Shown: positions 37,647 through 48,402, numbered from the stretch's first letter. The stretch: 52,974 nt of DNA from Ichthyosporea sp. XGB-2017a (GCA_002811675.1 PDIM01000011.1:284822-337795); one strand, 5' to 3'. Numbers and translations: made by a program. The notes: a model not told the origin generated them from the sequence alone.

Positions 37647-39694
37647 ATGTCAATAGTGAAGGGCGTCGTGGGTACCTTTATGTTGGTGTGCCTTGTGTCG
37701 GCCATTCAATCTGAAGCCTTTTATGTTCCAGGGACTATTCGAAATTCGTACAAGGAGCATGAAGTACTTCCAATGAAAGTTGTGAAAGTTACTTCAGTAA
37801 AGACGCAACTTCCCTATGACTATTATTATTTTCCATTTTGTAGAGACAAGAGTAGGTATTTATTTGCATTAAAAAAGCAATCATTGATAGAGGAATGAGG
37901 CCCTAAATTCATTATGTGTGTGCTTGTGTAGAAATTCAGTCAACAAAGATCAAATATTATGGGGAAAATCTTGGTCAGGTTTTGTTGGGTGATCGTCTTG
38001 CGGATGCTCCTTTTACTTTGAGAATGAAGGAACAAAGAAGCTGCAAGATTTACTGCACTGTGGACTCGCTGGATCCTAAACAAGAAAAGTTTTTTGAAAA
38101 GGCAATTCGAGATCAGTACAAAGCCCATTGGCAATTGGATGGGCTTCCTGTATCCCAGCCTTTGCGTGATGTGCAGCAGAACAATACAGTGTATAGCTTG
38201 GGATACTATATTGGGCGAGTGAAGTCTGGGAAAGCGGTAAGTGTGTGTGAAGTTATGTGGCTGTTTGTTTTTTGGAATTGTTGTCTAATGATGTCCCTTT
38301 GTCATTTTCTTTTTATTTTTCAGCTGGTAAATAATTTTTTACAACTAACTGTACTCTATAACAAAGAGAGAAGCAAGTCAGGTGGAATGAATATTGTCGG
38401 TTTTGAAATCACTGCAAGATCTCTCAACAGCGAACATATAAGTGGCAACGAAGACTGTACAGTGGCTAAAGACGCCGATTCGGGCCAGCTTGTTAGTTCG
38501 AAAACACCCATTAAGTTTGGTTACTCTGTTATATTCAAGGAATCAAATATTATATGGACTTCTCGTTGGAATCGAATTCTTCAGAGCACTGAAGCACAAA
38601 TTCACTGGTTTGCAATAGTAAATTCTCTTGTGATTGTATTCCTGTTATCCGGAGTAGTTGCTATGATTATTATTCGAACTCTCCGGAAGGACATTCGGAA
38701 GTACAATGAAGAGGAAGTGGAAGACGCTATTGAAGAGAGCGGATGGAAGCTGCTTCATGGGGATGTATTTCGACCACCAGAACGCAATATGTTGTTGACG
38801 GCCTTAATCTGCTCAGGTTTGCATTTGTTTCTTCTAACTATAGTAACCGTTTTCTTTGCTATGGCTGGATTCCTTTCTCCATCTCGGGCAGGCTCTTTAT
38901 TGAATGGGGCAGTGATGATGTACGTCCTGATGGGTTGTTTTGCAGGATATCTTTCTGGAAGAATGTTTCGCACTTTTAAAGGAAAGTCCTGGACAAAAGC
39001 AGCTTTGTCATCGTCTTTGCTTTTGCCCGGTGTTGTCTGTATTTTGGCTTTTGTCCTAAATTTTTTTGTGTGGGGAAAGCATTCTTCTAAAGCGTTGCCA
39101 TTTGGTACTGTGGTTGCTGTAATAGCTATTGTTTTGGGGATTTGTGTTCCCATGGTTTGTATTGGCTTTTACTTCGGCTTTCGCAAAAAGCCTTATGAGT
39201 TCCCTGTAAGAATTAATCAAATCCCTAGGCAAGTGCCTGAACAACCATGGTACATGACACGCATGCCGTCCATGTTCCTGACAGGTCTTCTGCCATTTGG
39301 CGCAGTGTTCATTGAGCTTCACTACTTGTTTTTGGCGCTATGGACGCATCAGACGTACTACATGTTTGGCTTTCTATTCTTAGTGTATGTCATCATGATT
39401 GTTACTACCTGTGAAATTACCATTGTGATGGTTTACTTTATGCTGTGTTTGGAGAATTACCGATGGTGGTGGCGTTCGTTCCTAATGGCAGGTGGCTCTG
39501 CTCTGTACGTGTTACTGTTTGCATTTTTTTACTTTGTGAACCAATTAGAAATTTCTGGGTTTGTTCCAACTGCAGTATATTTTTTTCAGACTTTTAACTA
39601 CGTATTTACTTTTTGGCTTTTAAGTGGAACTGTGGGTTTTTATGCTACATTCTTTTTCATGGTTAAAATATACTCTGCAGTCAAGGTTGACTAA
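37647..39694 (+). CDS. Transmembrane 9 superfamily (nonaspanin/EMP70) protein
   Basis: Nine-pass Golgi/endosome membrane protein; family members act in sorting of glycine-rich transmembrane segments and in phagocytosis. Three exons, 37647-37851, 37932-38236, 38324-39694 (introns 80 and 87 nt), give 626 aa. Residues 1-24 form a signal peptide ending near SEAFYVPG. The luminal domain has the family's YDYYYFPFC and ENLGQVLLGDR, the latter matching TM9SF2/4-type members. After HWFAIVNSLVIVFLLSGVVA come RTLRKDIRKYN, then SGWKLLHGDVFRPP, PFGTVVAVIAIV, LTGLLPFGAVFIELHYLF and ENYRWWWRSFL, all nonaspanin signatures. The C-terminus KIYSAVKVD carries the KxD-type COPI-binding Golgi-retention signal. Both introns lie in the first third of the gene. 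AATAAA is at 39853-39858. Confidence 0.95.
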
Positions 39695-39724
39695 CTTGAG
39701 GGGGGTGAACATAATCATCGAATT

Positions 39725-39757
<33 letters not shown>

Positions 39758-40507
39758 AATGTTGATATACGCTACGTTCTCTTATCAATGTGGGCAACAA
39801 AAGGGGCTGTGGAGAACATATGCAATTACTCCGGGGTATTTTTGACATGCAAAATAAAAAATAGTTGCAAAGCGGTTTGTACGTGTCGGCAATGAAAGCT
39901 CGAGAGTACTGTGAAAACTCAGGCAACCACAGCTTGTGAAAGCGCGAAACTCGCTAAAAAGTCAAAACTAAAAAAATGCGCACACAAGCCTGTCATTCAT
40001 TTAGTATCAAGTCAAAAGTCCGAAAGACTGCAGAGAAGGGCAAACAGTAAAACGCGGAGGGTAAAAAAGGTCAAATAAAACAGAAAAGCGAATTTGACGC
40101 GAACAAAGAATGTCGACACTCGACGGGCCGGAACGAAATGTAATGCATTCCTGTGCAACCCTATAATACTCGAAAATACAGTACTGCAGTAGTAGCGCCT
40201 GCTGATTCTGAACTGCACCTGGCTAGTGGCTGCAGACCGCAGAGTGCAGACCGCAGTGCTTACTGCCTCTTTCGACTTTCGAGGCTTCTCCGGCTTATGT
40301 GCCTTCGCCCTTCGCCCTTCTGTGTGCAACTGAAATGTGAACGAATACCGAACGCGATCGATTTCAAACAAGCGAGCGAGGTAGATTGAGTGTATGAGCA
40401 AAGCATATTAACTGGCTACACTTCCACATTCCCGAACTGTCGACCTTTTGTATTTTTTTTTTTTTTGTTCTTGCTTGCAAACATCCCGCGTTTTGTTATT
40501 TTCCATC
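39695..40507 (+). other. Intergenic region, TM9SF 3' end to Jupiter/HN1-like promoter
   Basis: 813 bp with no believable ORF. It contains a T30 run, the TM9SF AATAAA (39853-39858), an AACCCTATAA at 40157, a 14-bp tandem duplication TGCAGACCGCAGAG/TG (40231-40258) and three short TTCGCCC-like units around 40302-40320. A T-rich stretch (40449-40466) precedes the next ATG by about 40 bp. Confidence 0.5.
39726..39755. repeat. T30 homopolymer
   Basis: Thirty consecutive T, 31 bp after the TM9SF stop. No flanking duplication is visible to suggest retroposition. Confidence 0.9.
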
Positions 40508-41881
40508 ATGTCTACCGAACATAGCTATGGATACGATTCTCTGAGCAAGCCCTCCTCAAGAGTTTTGGCTGCGCCAGGGGGTGGAAGCAGTATTTCTTTT
40601 GGCTGTGATGTAAGTTCTTCAACAATTGATAAGGTTTCCCTCAAAGTCTGTATTGTTTTTAATGTTAAATTTTTGTTTCCAATATATTAGGATAGCAATA
40701 ACGGAGATTCGGACCTTATTTCCAGAAGAGAGAGGGCGAGACGGTTTAACAGTTCAAATATTTTTGATGCTACTCCTGCGCCACAGGAGGAATTTCATCC
40801 TCAGCGTAAAATGGGAAAGCCCCATAGCAAAAATGATATTTTTGGTGAAACCAATCAACCTTCTGCTACTCCTAGTGATTCCAAAAAATATGGTTATGAG
40901 CAGACCCAAAGCTCTATTTTCAAGGAAGAGAGCTGTGAAAGTATGGATTCCCCCCATGGTGGCAAACGACACTTGGTAAATCCCAATGCGGAAAGTCAGC
41001 CAATGTTTGAGCCGGAAACACAACCATCTTATAGAGCTCAGATAAAAGTATCGCCCCAAAAACCATCTGAGATTTTCGAACCTTTGCCTGACAAAGATTA
41101 CTCAAAACGTGTCATGGTAAGCAAAATTTTCAAGAGTGCGTTTCGCCCACATTTTGTTTCCTAAGAGTTTTTGTCTAACTAGGTTTATGTTTTGACTTTG
41201 CAAATAACAACGGTCTCTTTGTAGGACCTAGGAACTCCTAGCAAACCGAATATCCTATCATTTGGGGATCAGGAAAGCGTTCCGTGCGTTGAGAACAACT
41301 TAGAGACAAGCGAAACCAATGCCCCATTTGCAACCATTCCCAATGAGGCTGTTAAGCTTGCAACTGAGCATAAAAATGAACTGCCTGCCCCCTCGACTTC
41401 GCATTTCAATGCCCAAGATGAAGTTGAGAGACTTACCAAAAAATTTGAAAAGCAAATGGATAGTACGAACTTTGAGAATGATGTTCCCGGAACTCCCATG
41501 AAGGCTGCTCCATATGCCACATCTAACATCGCTGGAGCATATGAACGTGCTGAGGTTAACAAGATCGACTATGCGTCTGAAGCATCTGCTCAAAGAGATG
41601 CAATAACTATGGCTCGCAACAACCGACAACATAATATAGGCTCTTCACCCATTGCTCATAAAGAATACAGCAACTACAGTCGTTCAAAGGAGCAAATTAC
41701 GTCCAGTCCCTCCGCTACTTCGTCGAGCTGCCCATGGGCTGTGGATGAATCCAACAATGTCCCATTTAAACGAGACAGTAGCAAGACATACCCCTCCCAA
41801 GAACAGGCTACTGGTAGTCCTAGTCGAGCGCCTAGTTCTCGACGACCACCTGGCGGTTTCTCATCTTTCACTTTAGGGTAG
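40508..41881 (+). CDS. Jupiter/HN1 (JPT) family microtubule-associated protein
   Basis: Three exons, 40508-40609, 40691-41116, 41225-41881 (introns 81 and 108 nt), give 394 aa of mostly disordered, Ser/Pro-rich protein. Two terminal signatures identify the family. Residues 16-32 read SSRVLAAPGGGSSISFG, like the SSRVL.PPGGGS motif of JPT1/Jupiter, and the last residues SSRRPPGGFSSFTLG match the family's RRNPPGGKSSLVLG-type end. Between them are repeated short motifs, SSNIFD, KNDIFGE, QSSIFKEE and PSEIFEP, comparable to the NIFG motifs of Jupiter proteins. Drosophila Jupiter binds microtubules. The protein is more than twice the length of human JPT1 (about 154 aa). Plant SPIRAL1 proteins have similar Gly-rich ends and are the main alternative. 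AATAAA is at 42064-42069. Confidence 0.82.
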
Positions 41882-42183
41882 ACAATCTTCCGAAGTTTGC
41901 AAAGAACCCATGTATTTCTTTCTTGATATTTTCATCCCCACCTTGATTGTGCATATGGCATGTTACATTGTCATCACTTCTTGCCGACTCGTAATTAAAT
42001 TATCTCGCTCTAATTTACTTGCTTTCAGTTTTCATTGTCTCGTAGCTCTGTAATGTATCGCATAATAAATATTCCTATCCATCCCCACAATGTCTGTTCC
42101 CTCTCGCCCCTGACGTATTCACAGCTGCTCTCTTTTTTATTTTTTGTTAACTAATATACAGGTTACAAATAAACAGATGCATT
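41882..42183. terminator. Convergent 3' ends of Jupiter/HN1-like and short PHACTR-like gene
   Basis: 302 bp, T/C-rich, with a plus-strand AATAAA at 42064-42069 and a minus-strand AATAAA at 42136-42141. No ORF or repeat of note. Confidence 0.45.
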
Positions 42184-42777
42184 CTATTTATGAAATCGGG
42201 TGTATTGGCGGCTCTCTTCATGAACATCCATGTTAGACTTGAATTCATTGAGCTCTTGTCGAATGGAAGCTTTTTCTTGACCTGTCAAGCGTGTCCATGA
42301 TTTAGAGCTTCTTCTATTATACATTACTGGGGACAAAGCAACTCCTACTACAACTACCTCGTCGAATCTAAGAATATTTCTCTCTTGAAGCTCTTGAACA
42401 CTTGGCCTACGCTTAATTTTTTCGTTTAGATTGTGCATAATATTCATGCGCGCTAGCTTATCTGCAGCTTCTTGTATAGGTGCCTCAACTTCATCTTTTT
42501 TAAGAATATTTCTCTGCTTTAGGACAGACTTTGGGGGCCTCACAATCAAATGATTGCTCAACTTTCTCACCCTATTTGTTCTAATTACTAGTTCTTCTTC
42601 ATCACAATCACCACTCTCATTTCTATTGCTATTGCACAGCCCCTCATCATTCCTAGTGACCCCAATACCAGTTCCTGCTTCAACTTGGGCATCCTGCTTA
42701 AGTTCCCTACCCCAACACTTCCCACTAGCCCCAATTGCATTCGCAGATTTGTACCTACCATCAAAAACTTCAGTCAT
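42184..42777 (-). CDS. Short PHACTR-like protein: two RPEL motifs plus PP1-binding tail
   Basis: A single exon of 197 aa from the ATG at 42777. Residues 1-66 are unlike the neighbour and low in complexity. Residues 69-197 match the second half of the gene at 43588-44442 in about 97 of 129 positions. RPEL motifs lie at 74-92 (LIVRPPKSVLKQRNIL) and 118-136 ([15 protein letters not shown]). RPEL motifs bind monomeric G-actin. The C-terminal tail 159-197 (WTRLTGQEKASIRQELNEFK then VHEESRQYTRFH) corresponds to the PHACTR segment that binds the PP1 catalytic subunit and redirects its substrate choice. The two N-terminal RPEL motifs of the neighbour are missing. The open frame and conserved motifs argue against a pseudogene. 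It is divergent from its paralogue, 810 bp apart. Confidence 0.88.
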   Translation of the reverse strand: MTEVFDGRYKSANAIGASGKCWGRELKQDAQVEAGTGIGVTRNDEGLCNSNRNESGDCDEEELVIRTNRVRKLSNHLIVRPPKSVLKQRNILKKDEVEAPIQEAADKLARMNIMHNLNEKIKRRPSVQELQERNILRFDEVVVVGVALSPVMYNRRSSKSWTRLTGQEKASIRQELNEFKSNMDVHEESRQYTRFHK

Positions 42778-43587
42778 GTTTTTTCGTTAGCTAGTCAAGG
42801 TTGACTGATGCTCTACAAACAAAAAAAACTGTTGGAGGACTGCACAACCCACTTAAGCTCTCCATTAATACTAATCCTGTCCAGAATCCGGCTTGGAAGG
42901 GCAGCTCTTTACACAATACAACAGCACAAAAGCCCAACGCAAACCATGCCAGTTGAATGAGAGAGTTGTGCACAAACGACTTCTTAAATGAGAAATAAAC
43001 GTATTCTTATTATTATATATGTACAAAGCTACAGTGCATGGTGTACATATAGCAAACTATAAAGCCAGCAACAGCCATCCAAAGTGCCTCGGCCTTTAGA
43101 ATTGCACGGTAATGGATCAGCTGACCTCCCTGGCTATATATATCCACCCTGCCTGACCCATAGTAGGGAGATCGAAGTTGTGTAATCTTGTTATTGTTAT
43201 TGCTATTATTATTGATTATTATTATAACAATAGCATCAATGCATTGCCTTCTTTTGACTTGCCATATATATATAACATGGATGGAATACTTGATTGTATA
43301 GCAGTGCAGCAGCTAGCTACTGTAGTTATTCATGGTATTTGCACAGCCACATGTACGTGCATAATTATCATGAACAAAAAATCCAATGATATTTGCTTTC
43401 AAAAAAATAGATGCATTTAATAGCAGGATACAAGTTTCTTGCTGGACGATTTCTTGAAAGAATAATTTCTTGAAAGAATAATGTAAGTTAATGACATTTT
43501 TTGTTAAGCAAGTGAAAGATCAATTACCCTGCTGAAAGATACAAACACAAGTCGAACAAAAGCACAGAACCAGGGGGGGGGGGAGGA
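42778..43587. promoter_or_regulatory. Divergent promoter between the PHACTR-like paralogues
   Basis: 810 bp, AT-rich. Contains TATATATAT at 43135-43143, TATTATT-type runs at 43190-43225, an AGCTAGCTA block near 43312, a 16-bp tandem duplication with TTCTTGAA units (separate entry) and a G11 run at 43573-43583 ending 4 bp before the plus-strand ATG. No credible ORF. Confidence 0.45.
43449..43482. repeat. 16-bp tandem duplication with heat-shock-element-like TTCnnGAA units
   Basis: ATTTCTTGAAAGAATA occurs twice in tandem (43449-43464, 43465-43480). Each unit contains TTCTTGAA (43451-43458, 43467-43474), the head-to-head core of heat shock elements. It lies about 110 bp before the PHACTR-like ATG. 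Binding by HSF is speculative. Confidence 0.6.
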
Positions 43588-44442
43588 ATGTTGTCTTTCA
43601 AAAATTGGGGTCTTAATTGGTCGAAAAAGAAAACAGGAAGTGCAAAAAACTCACCGGCCGATACACCGAGCCCAAAGCAAACTCCAAAATCTTCCCGAGT
43701 AGCACAAGTCGAAGTTAATAGCAGCAAGGATAGCTCCAACCACATGTCTTCTGCACCGTTGCATGAGAGGCAGTTGACTTTGGAAAGAAGTCTTTCAGAC
43801 AGAATTTCAAAGTCAGAGCTTATCCAAAAGAATATAATGCATGAGCATGAAATGAATGGAAACCCATCATTCCAAGATAATGCTAACCAGCTGGAAAAGC
43901 AATTTCGAAGACAATCGTTGAAACTGAAATTAGAGCTACGTCCCGATATACACAGTTTGCGAGAAAGAAACATAATTCCCGAAAATGAAGTTGTAGATTA
44001 TGAAGAAAATCCTCCACTGAGGGATCCCGAAGAAGAGGCTCTCAAAGCTAATCGTGTACGGAAGTTGAGCAATCATCTTCTTGTCCGCCCCCCAAAATCT
44101 GCCCTTAAGCAGCGAAACATTTTGAGACACGATGAGGTTGATGGCTCCTTACAAGAGGCGACTGATAAGCTTGAAAAGATGCATCTTATGGATACTCTAA
44201 ATGAAAAGATCAAAAGGCGACCATCAGCTCAAGAGCTTCAGGAAAGAAACATACTTCGCTTCGATGAAGTTGTCGTTGTAGGGGTGACACACTCACCAAA
44301 GATATATAATAGAAGAAGTTCAAAGCCATGGACCAAGCTAACTAATCGGGATAAGGCTAGCATTCGCAAAGAGCTCAATGAGTTCAAATCAACCATGGAA
44401 GTACATGATGAAAGCCAAAAATACACACGATACCACAAATAG
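43588..44442 (+). CDS. PHACTR-like phosphatase and actin regulator, four RPEL motifs
   Basis: A single exon of 284 aa. Residues 1-60 are basic and Ser-rich ([15 protein letters not shown]). RPEL-type motifs lie at 66-84 (degenerate, [12 protein letters not shown]), 113-130 ([16 protein letters not shown]), 161-179 ([16 protein letters not shown]) and 205-223 ([15 protein letters not shown]). This one N-terminal plus three C-terminal layout is that of animal PHACTR1-4, which sense G-actin through RPELs. The tail 246-284 ([38 protein letters not shown]) aligns closely with the PHACTR PP1-binding end, RPWTRLTPADKAAIRKELNE...TRFH. The protein is shorter than animal PHACTRs (roughly 500-700 aa), which have long linkers. 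AATAAA lies at 44618-44623. It is head to head with its short paralogue. Confidence 0.92.
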   Translation: MLSFKNWGLNWSKKKTGSAKNSPADTPSPKQTPKSSRVAQVEVNSSKDSSNHMSSAPLHERQLTLERSLSDRISKSELIQKNIMHEHEMNGNPSFQDNANQLEKQFRRQSLKLKLELRPDIHSLRERNIIPENEVVDYEENPPLRDPEEEALKANRVRKLSNHLLVRPPKSALKQRNILRHDEVDGSLQEATDKLEKMHLMDTLNEKIKRRPSAQELQERNILRFDEVVVVGVTHSPKIYNRRSSKPWTKLTNRDKASIRKELNEFKSTMEVHDESQKYTRYHK

Positions 44443-44671
44443 TACTTTACAAGCCATCTTGGCGAGGAAAAGCATTAATCGCTGCTTTTGTAAGACTTAC
44501 TCTGTCTGTACAGCAAATTAAGTTTCAAACTATCTTAACACCTCAGTGTAAACATATTCAGTGTGTTAAGAAACTGTTTTTTTTAAAAAAGCGCATTCCC
44601 AAATGGTACATAAAGTAAATAAAAAAAAGAGTATTTTATTTTATATTCCTGATGGCGCAGGCAAAAAAATC
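44443..44671. terminator. Convergent 3' ends of PHACTR-like and DNAAF1
   Basis: 229 bp with plus-strand AATAAA at 44618-44623 and minus-strand AATAAA at 44635-44640. The two signals face each other about 12 bp apart, so the transcripts should overlap at their 3' tips. Confidence 0.5.
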
Positions 44672-46216
44672 TTAAAGCTTCTCCAGTACAGGTACATCAG
44701 TATCAATTTCCTCTCTTTCAATTTCTTCAATCAGACTTCTTGTGGTCTTGACTGATGTATTTAATTCTTTGGATGATGGATTAATGTGACTATCGTGATC
44801 GATTTCTTCAATTAACACCTTCCCTGCACTGTTTGGCTTAGGTTCAGATTCAGTTTTCTTGCCTGTTTCGAAAACGTCATCCATTAGAGAGCCTCGCGAA
44901 GCCTTTACCTTCTCTTTGAACTGTGAATTAAGGATATCAAGCGAATCTGTTAATGCGAGATCTTCTTCGTAAGGGACTGAATTCGATGGGCTGATGCTGC
45001 CCCCAGCAGGGACTTGGATATCGAATGGATCTAAGGTTTCTATTTTCGGCTCTTCCGCCATATTTCCCGATGATGCCTGCACAATTTGTACACTATGTTT
45101 AGCTTCTTCAGAGGGAGCTTCTTCAGTGACCGAGCACACTGGGGAGGTAATTTCCTCGGGCCCTTCTTCCAGAGCTGGGATTTCATCTTCATTTACAAGC
45201 TCCTCCTCTCTCTCTTCCACGTCACTACATTCTTGTGCTTTTTCAGCCACGGGCTCTTCTGAATGCTCGGATTGTTCAATTCCGTGTGCTTTTTGATACT
45301 CATTTCTTCTTTTTGCTAACGCATATACATTTCTCATTTGCTTGTCATTTTCTTCTTTGTTCCATTTTTCCCTAGCCTCTTTCTCCGCTTCTCTACCTCC
45401 TCGCGACCAGGCTTCTGCACAAATCCGTTCCTTAGGAAAAACAGGCCTTTCATCTAAGTATGTTAAATTCTTAAGTCGGACTATAGTTGTCTTCCTATAA
45501 TCTTCAATTTTTCTAACAACAGGATTTCCATGTAGGCACAGAACACGAAGATTTGGCATTTTCTCAAAAATAGGCATTATTTCAGGGTCGTCAATTTTGT
45601 TGTGCGCTAAGTCAACAACACTTAGCTTTTTGCATAATGCCAAATGCTCTAGATCTGAAGCATTTTGTAGTCTGTTATTCTGAAGTTGAAGAGTTTCAAG
45701 ATTGTCAAGGTTATTTAGCCCTTCAATTTTGCGAATCATATTCTGACAAAGATTAATAGTATTAAGGAGAGGACAACAATCTAGATTCTCTATTTTTTCA
45801 ATTAAATTTTGATGCAGGTAGCTTATATATTACAATATTTTATGTTTTCGTTTTGAAGTTAGTTGTGCAATCTATGTAATTATTTAATATCCTATTACAG
45901 CCTCTAGTTCATTCAATACTTACAGACATTTTAATTCTTTCAAATTTTCAAGATTTTCAATCTTTGATATACCATTGCCTTCAAGCCACAAAGCCCTTAA
46001 ACCAGTATATTCATTCAAGTTTTCAATCTTAGAAAAGCCTTTGAAGTGCAGGTACAGGATATCATTGAGGGCGGGAGTTAGGTATTGCTTTTGCTCTTTG
46101 CACAGTTGTCTGAGAAACTTGGGTGTGATGCGCGGGCCCTTTTCTTCACTTTCGCTCCCGGCATGGTCAGAGTTTGATATTTCGCTCACAATGCTTGGAT
46201 TAGGATGGGGTGGCAT
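44672..46216 (-). CDS. DNAAF1: Dynein axonemal assembly factor 1 (LRRC50/ODA7 type)
   Basis: Cytoplasmic leucine-rich-repeat protein needed to preassemble axonemal dynein arms. Two exons, 46216-45924 and 45821-44672 (intron 102 nt), give 480 aa. The junction joins ELKC to [14 protein letters not shown], as in the human protein (RCLFLQMNLLRKIENL). Near residue 30 the segment [20 protein letters not shown] leads into [20 protein letters not shown], the family start. About six SDS22-type repeats follow (LxxLxxLxLxxNxIxxIE), then the LRR cap [29 protein letters not shown] and AEAWSRGG. The C-terminal 250 residues are acidic and repeat the motif LIEEIE/LIEEID three times. It is functionally linked to the dynein gene at the left end of the window. 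Residual uncertainty is confined to the acidic tail. Confidence 0.95.
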
Positions 46217-46992
46217 ATTGTTATATTATCTTTTCCTCAGCGTTGTAAATGTGTGTGCTCTTCTAAATCTATATATCCGTAATTATGGTTCATACAACTA
46301 AGTCGACAAGTTTTTCCTTTGAATTATTATATTTTCCTCTATTCCGAAAGATCGTACTGCTGAACAAAGAACAAGGTTTACTCCCTGTACAGAAATTCCT
46401 GTGACCTGTGAGTAGCCCAAGAGTAGCCGGGAGGGAGGAAGAGGGGCAAGGGGAAGGGTTATGATAGTCAGTGCACATTCTTTAATTGTGCCTCTATTTC
46501 ATCAAAGTACCATTTCATGAGGTGGAATATTCTGGCACAAATTCGATAATGGCTTTTTTTAAATTTCAAAATGTTTTTTTTTTCGTTATTATTAAAATAT
46601 TATTTATAAATTTTATCCTGGACGTCTGGGCGTCTATCCTTCCTTACAAGCTATGATAAACTCTAGGCAGTCCTACACTACATTGTCCCAAGTTAAGCTA
46701 CATAACTACTCCACGACACATGCAGGGCCACCTACATGGCTAAAGGAAATAATGCAAGACAGAGTATATGCATAACTAGATTTATGGAATCAATTGTTAA
46801 TAAATCTAGAGCGCGTTTACCCCTTGCCACACTGCATCTGCGCATGCATTGACTTTATTTTCGATTTAAACCTAATCTATAGAAAAGCGGCTGACAGTGT
46901 TCTTCCCCTTTTGTTTAGCAAGAGTTGGAAAAGGGTATACGTTTGTACAAACAAAATAAGAAAGGTTGGCTAAACAGAGTTGAACAACAAAG
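46217..46992. promoter_or_regulatory. Divergent promoter DNAAF1/STMND1-like
   Basis: 776 bp, strongly AT-rich around 46540-46620. It has a purine-rich GGGGAAGGGTTA (46451-46461; single TTAGGG-type hexamer), a GCGCATGCATTG region near 46843 and no ORF worth noting. A GGCC at 46726 is not followed by the CCCCTAACCC element. Confidence 0.4.
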
Positions 46993-48402
46993 ATGGGGTG
47001 CAGTGGCAGTAAAGGTCTAAGGCATGCTCAGTTTGAAAGACGTGTGGATGTTGTAAATAACGCCAAAGTGCCTTCTTCTATTACCTCTACAAGGGAAGGT
47101 TGTGTAATATATAGCAAGGCAGAGTCTATAGTTCAAGCGTCCATGGGCTTTCAAGGAGGGTATGGGCCCTTTAATGTCGCGGAAAATCCAGATCGGGTTT
47201 TAGTAGAGGAATATGAGGACAGTGAAGATGCCGAATCATTTGCAAGGAAAAAGAAAATCCCCTTAAATGTCCGCTTCCAGATTGAAAAAATTGAAGATGA
47301 GCACTCAGGACTGTTCCCCCCTATTCATGCGAACAGGAACAGCTCAGCATCTTCACTCACCTCGAACCGAAGTGGCAATGAAAGGCAGCTTTCCGCAACA
47401 TCAAGCAAGTCAAAATTATCTTCTACGGATAGCGGCTTTGGGGACGATTTGGATGATCCCCAAGCCATTTCTGGGAGTGACAAAACTTCCGTTCAGATTA
47501 CAGATCCTCACCAACTGAATATGACCCAAGCTGATCAATATTCGTGCATTCATTTTGTCGATAGAGACGAGGACAGTATGGAAAACGAGTCACCACAAGA
47601 GAGAGACTTGAACTTGGAGGAAGGTTTTGATCGCCCAGCGACTCCTGATCTTTTGGTAGAAGGTCACCAAATTAAGAGGCAATCTGTTTTGGCTAAGATA
47701 TGTAGCTTGCCTCCTATTCATGTGGTTAACAAGTCCAGGGGCAAAAGGGGAATTGCATTCGACATAATTTTGGCGGATGCCAATAGCACAGAGATGAATA
47801 AGAGAAATATGCAGCTCATTGAGAGGCCAAAATCTACAGGTAAATTTTTAATTCATCAAAAAACAAATGAGGGATATGACAGCACGGAAAGTGATATTAT
47901 AACACTTCCAAAGAGACTAAAAAAGAAGGTTAAAAACATGAGAAGGATAAAGACGGCTGAAGAAATTGAAAAGAAAATTGCTCAGGCTGAACGAAGAAGA
48001 TTGGAGCAGACTGAAAGACTACACACTAAACTAGCAAAAGCAGCAAATCGAGAATCAAAGGTAAGGGAAAACTGCAAGAGCAAAGAAGAACTATCACAAA
48101 AAGAGAGCCTTGAAAAGGTGGAAATGAAAATGCAAGCAACACACCTCAAGAGACAGAGGCATTTTGAAAGACTCAAAGAACGCTTGCGTGCCAAAGAGGA
48201 ACACGCACGCAAAGTTCGCGAAGCGAAAGAAAGGTCGAGGAAAGTAGCTGAAAATTACCAGGAGATAGAGGAAACTAGTGAATTGGCGTCAAAGATGACG
48301 GGGTCTGAAAACCAAGAAGGTCGGCATTTGACGGACCACTATAAAATAGACACTCTAGTGTCACTAGACCCGACAGGCGTCATATCTTACGGCGAAACCT
48401 AA
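46993..48402 (+). CDS. Stathmin-domain protein with N-terminal myristoylation signal (STMND1-like)
   Basis: A single exon of 469 aa beginning MGCSGSK: Gly2 with Ser5/6 and Lys7 is a strong N-myristoylation context, and Cys3 a palmitoylation candidate, so the protein is probably membrane-anchored. Residues 20-240 are disordered. Near residue 250 GKRGIAFDIILAD resembles the stathmin SGQAFELILSP element. At about 318, TAEEIEKKIAQAERRRLEQT corresponds to the stathmin helix start LSLEEIQKKLEAAEERRK, and a charged helix continues to about 435. Stathmins sequester tubulin dimers and promote microtubule catastrophe. Human STMND1 has the same plan, starting MGCGPS with a C-terminal stathmin domain. 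AATAAA at 48416-48421. A generic coiled coil is the alternative, but the double motif and order favour stathmin. Confidence 0.75.
   Translation: MGCSGSKGLRHAQFERRVDVVNNAKVPSSITSTREGCVIYSKAESIVQASMGFQGGYGPFNVAENPDRVLVEEYEDSEDAESFARKKKIPLNVRFQIEKIEDEHSGLFPPIHANRNSSASSLTSNRSGNERQLSATSSKSKLSSTDSGFGDDLDDPQAISGSDKTSVQITDPHQLNMTQADQYSCIHFVDRDEDSMENESPQERDLNLEEGFDRPATPDLLVEGHQIKRQSVLAKICSLPPIHVVNKSRGKRGIAFDIILADANSTEMNKRNMQLIERPKSTGKFLIHQKTNEGYDSTESDIITLPKRLKKKVKNMRRIKTAEEIEKKIAQAERRRLEQTERLHTKLAKAANRESKVRENCKSKEELSQKESLEKVEMKMQATHLKRQRHFERLKERLRAKEEHARKVREAKERSRKVAENYQEIEETSELASKMTGSENQEGRHLTDHYKIDTLVSLDPTGVISYGET

Noticed and set aside
16592-39755. T27 and T30 runs as tails of retroposed copies
   Set aside because: No target-site duplications and no adjacent sequence resembling another gene in the window.
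40012-40401. 129-codon minus-strand ORF between TM9SF and the Jupiter-like gene
   Set aside because: Composition is repetitive (it crosses the TGCAGACCGCAG duplication), no domain or splice context, and it would lie in the promoter of the downstream gene.
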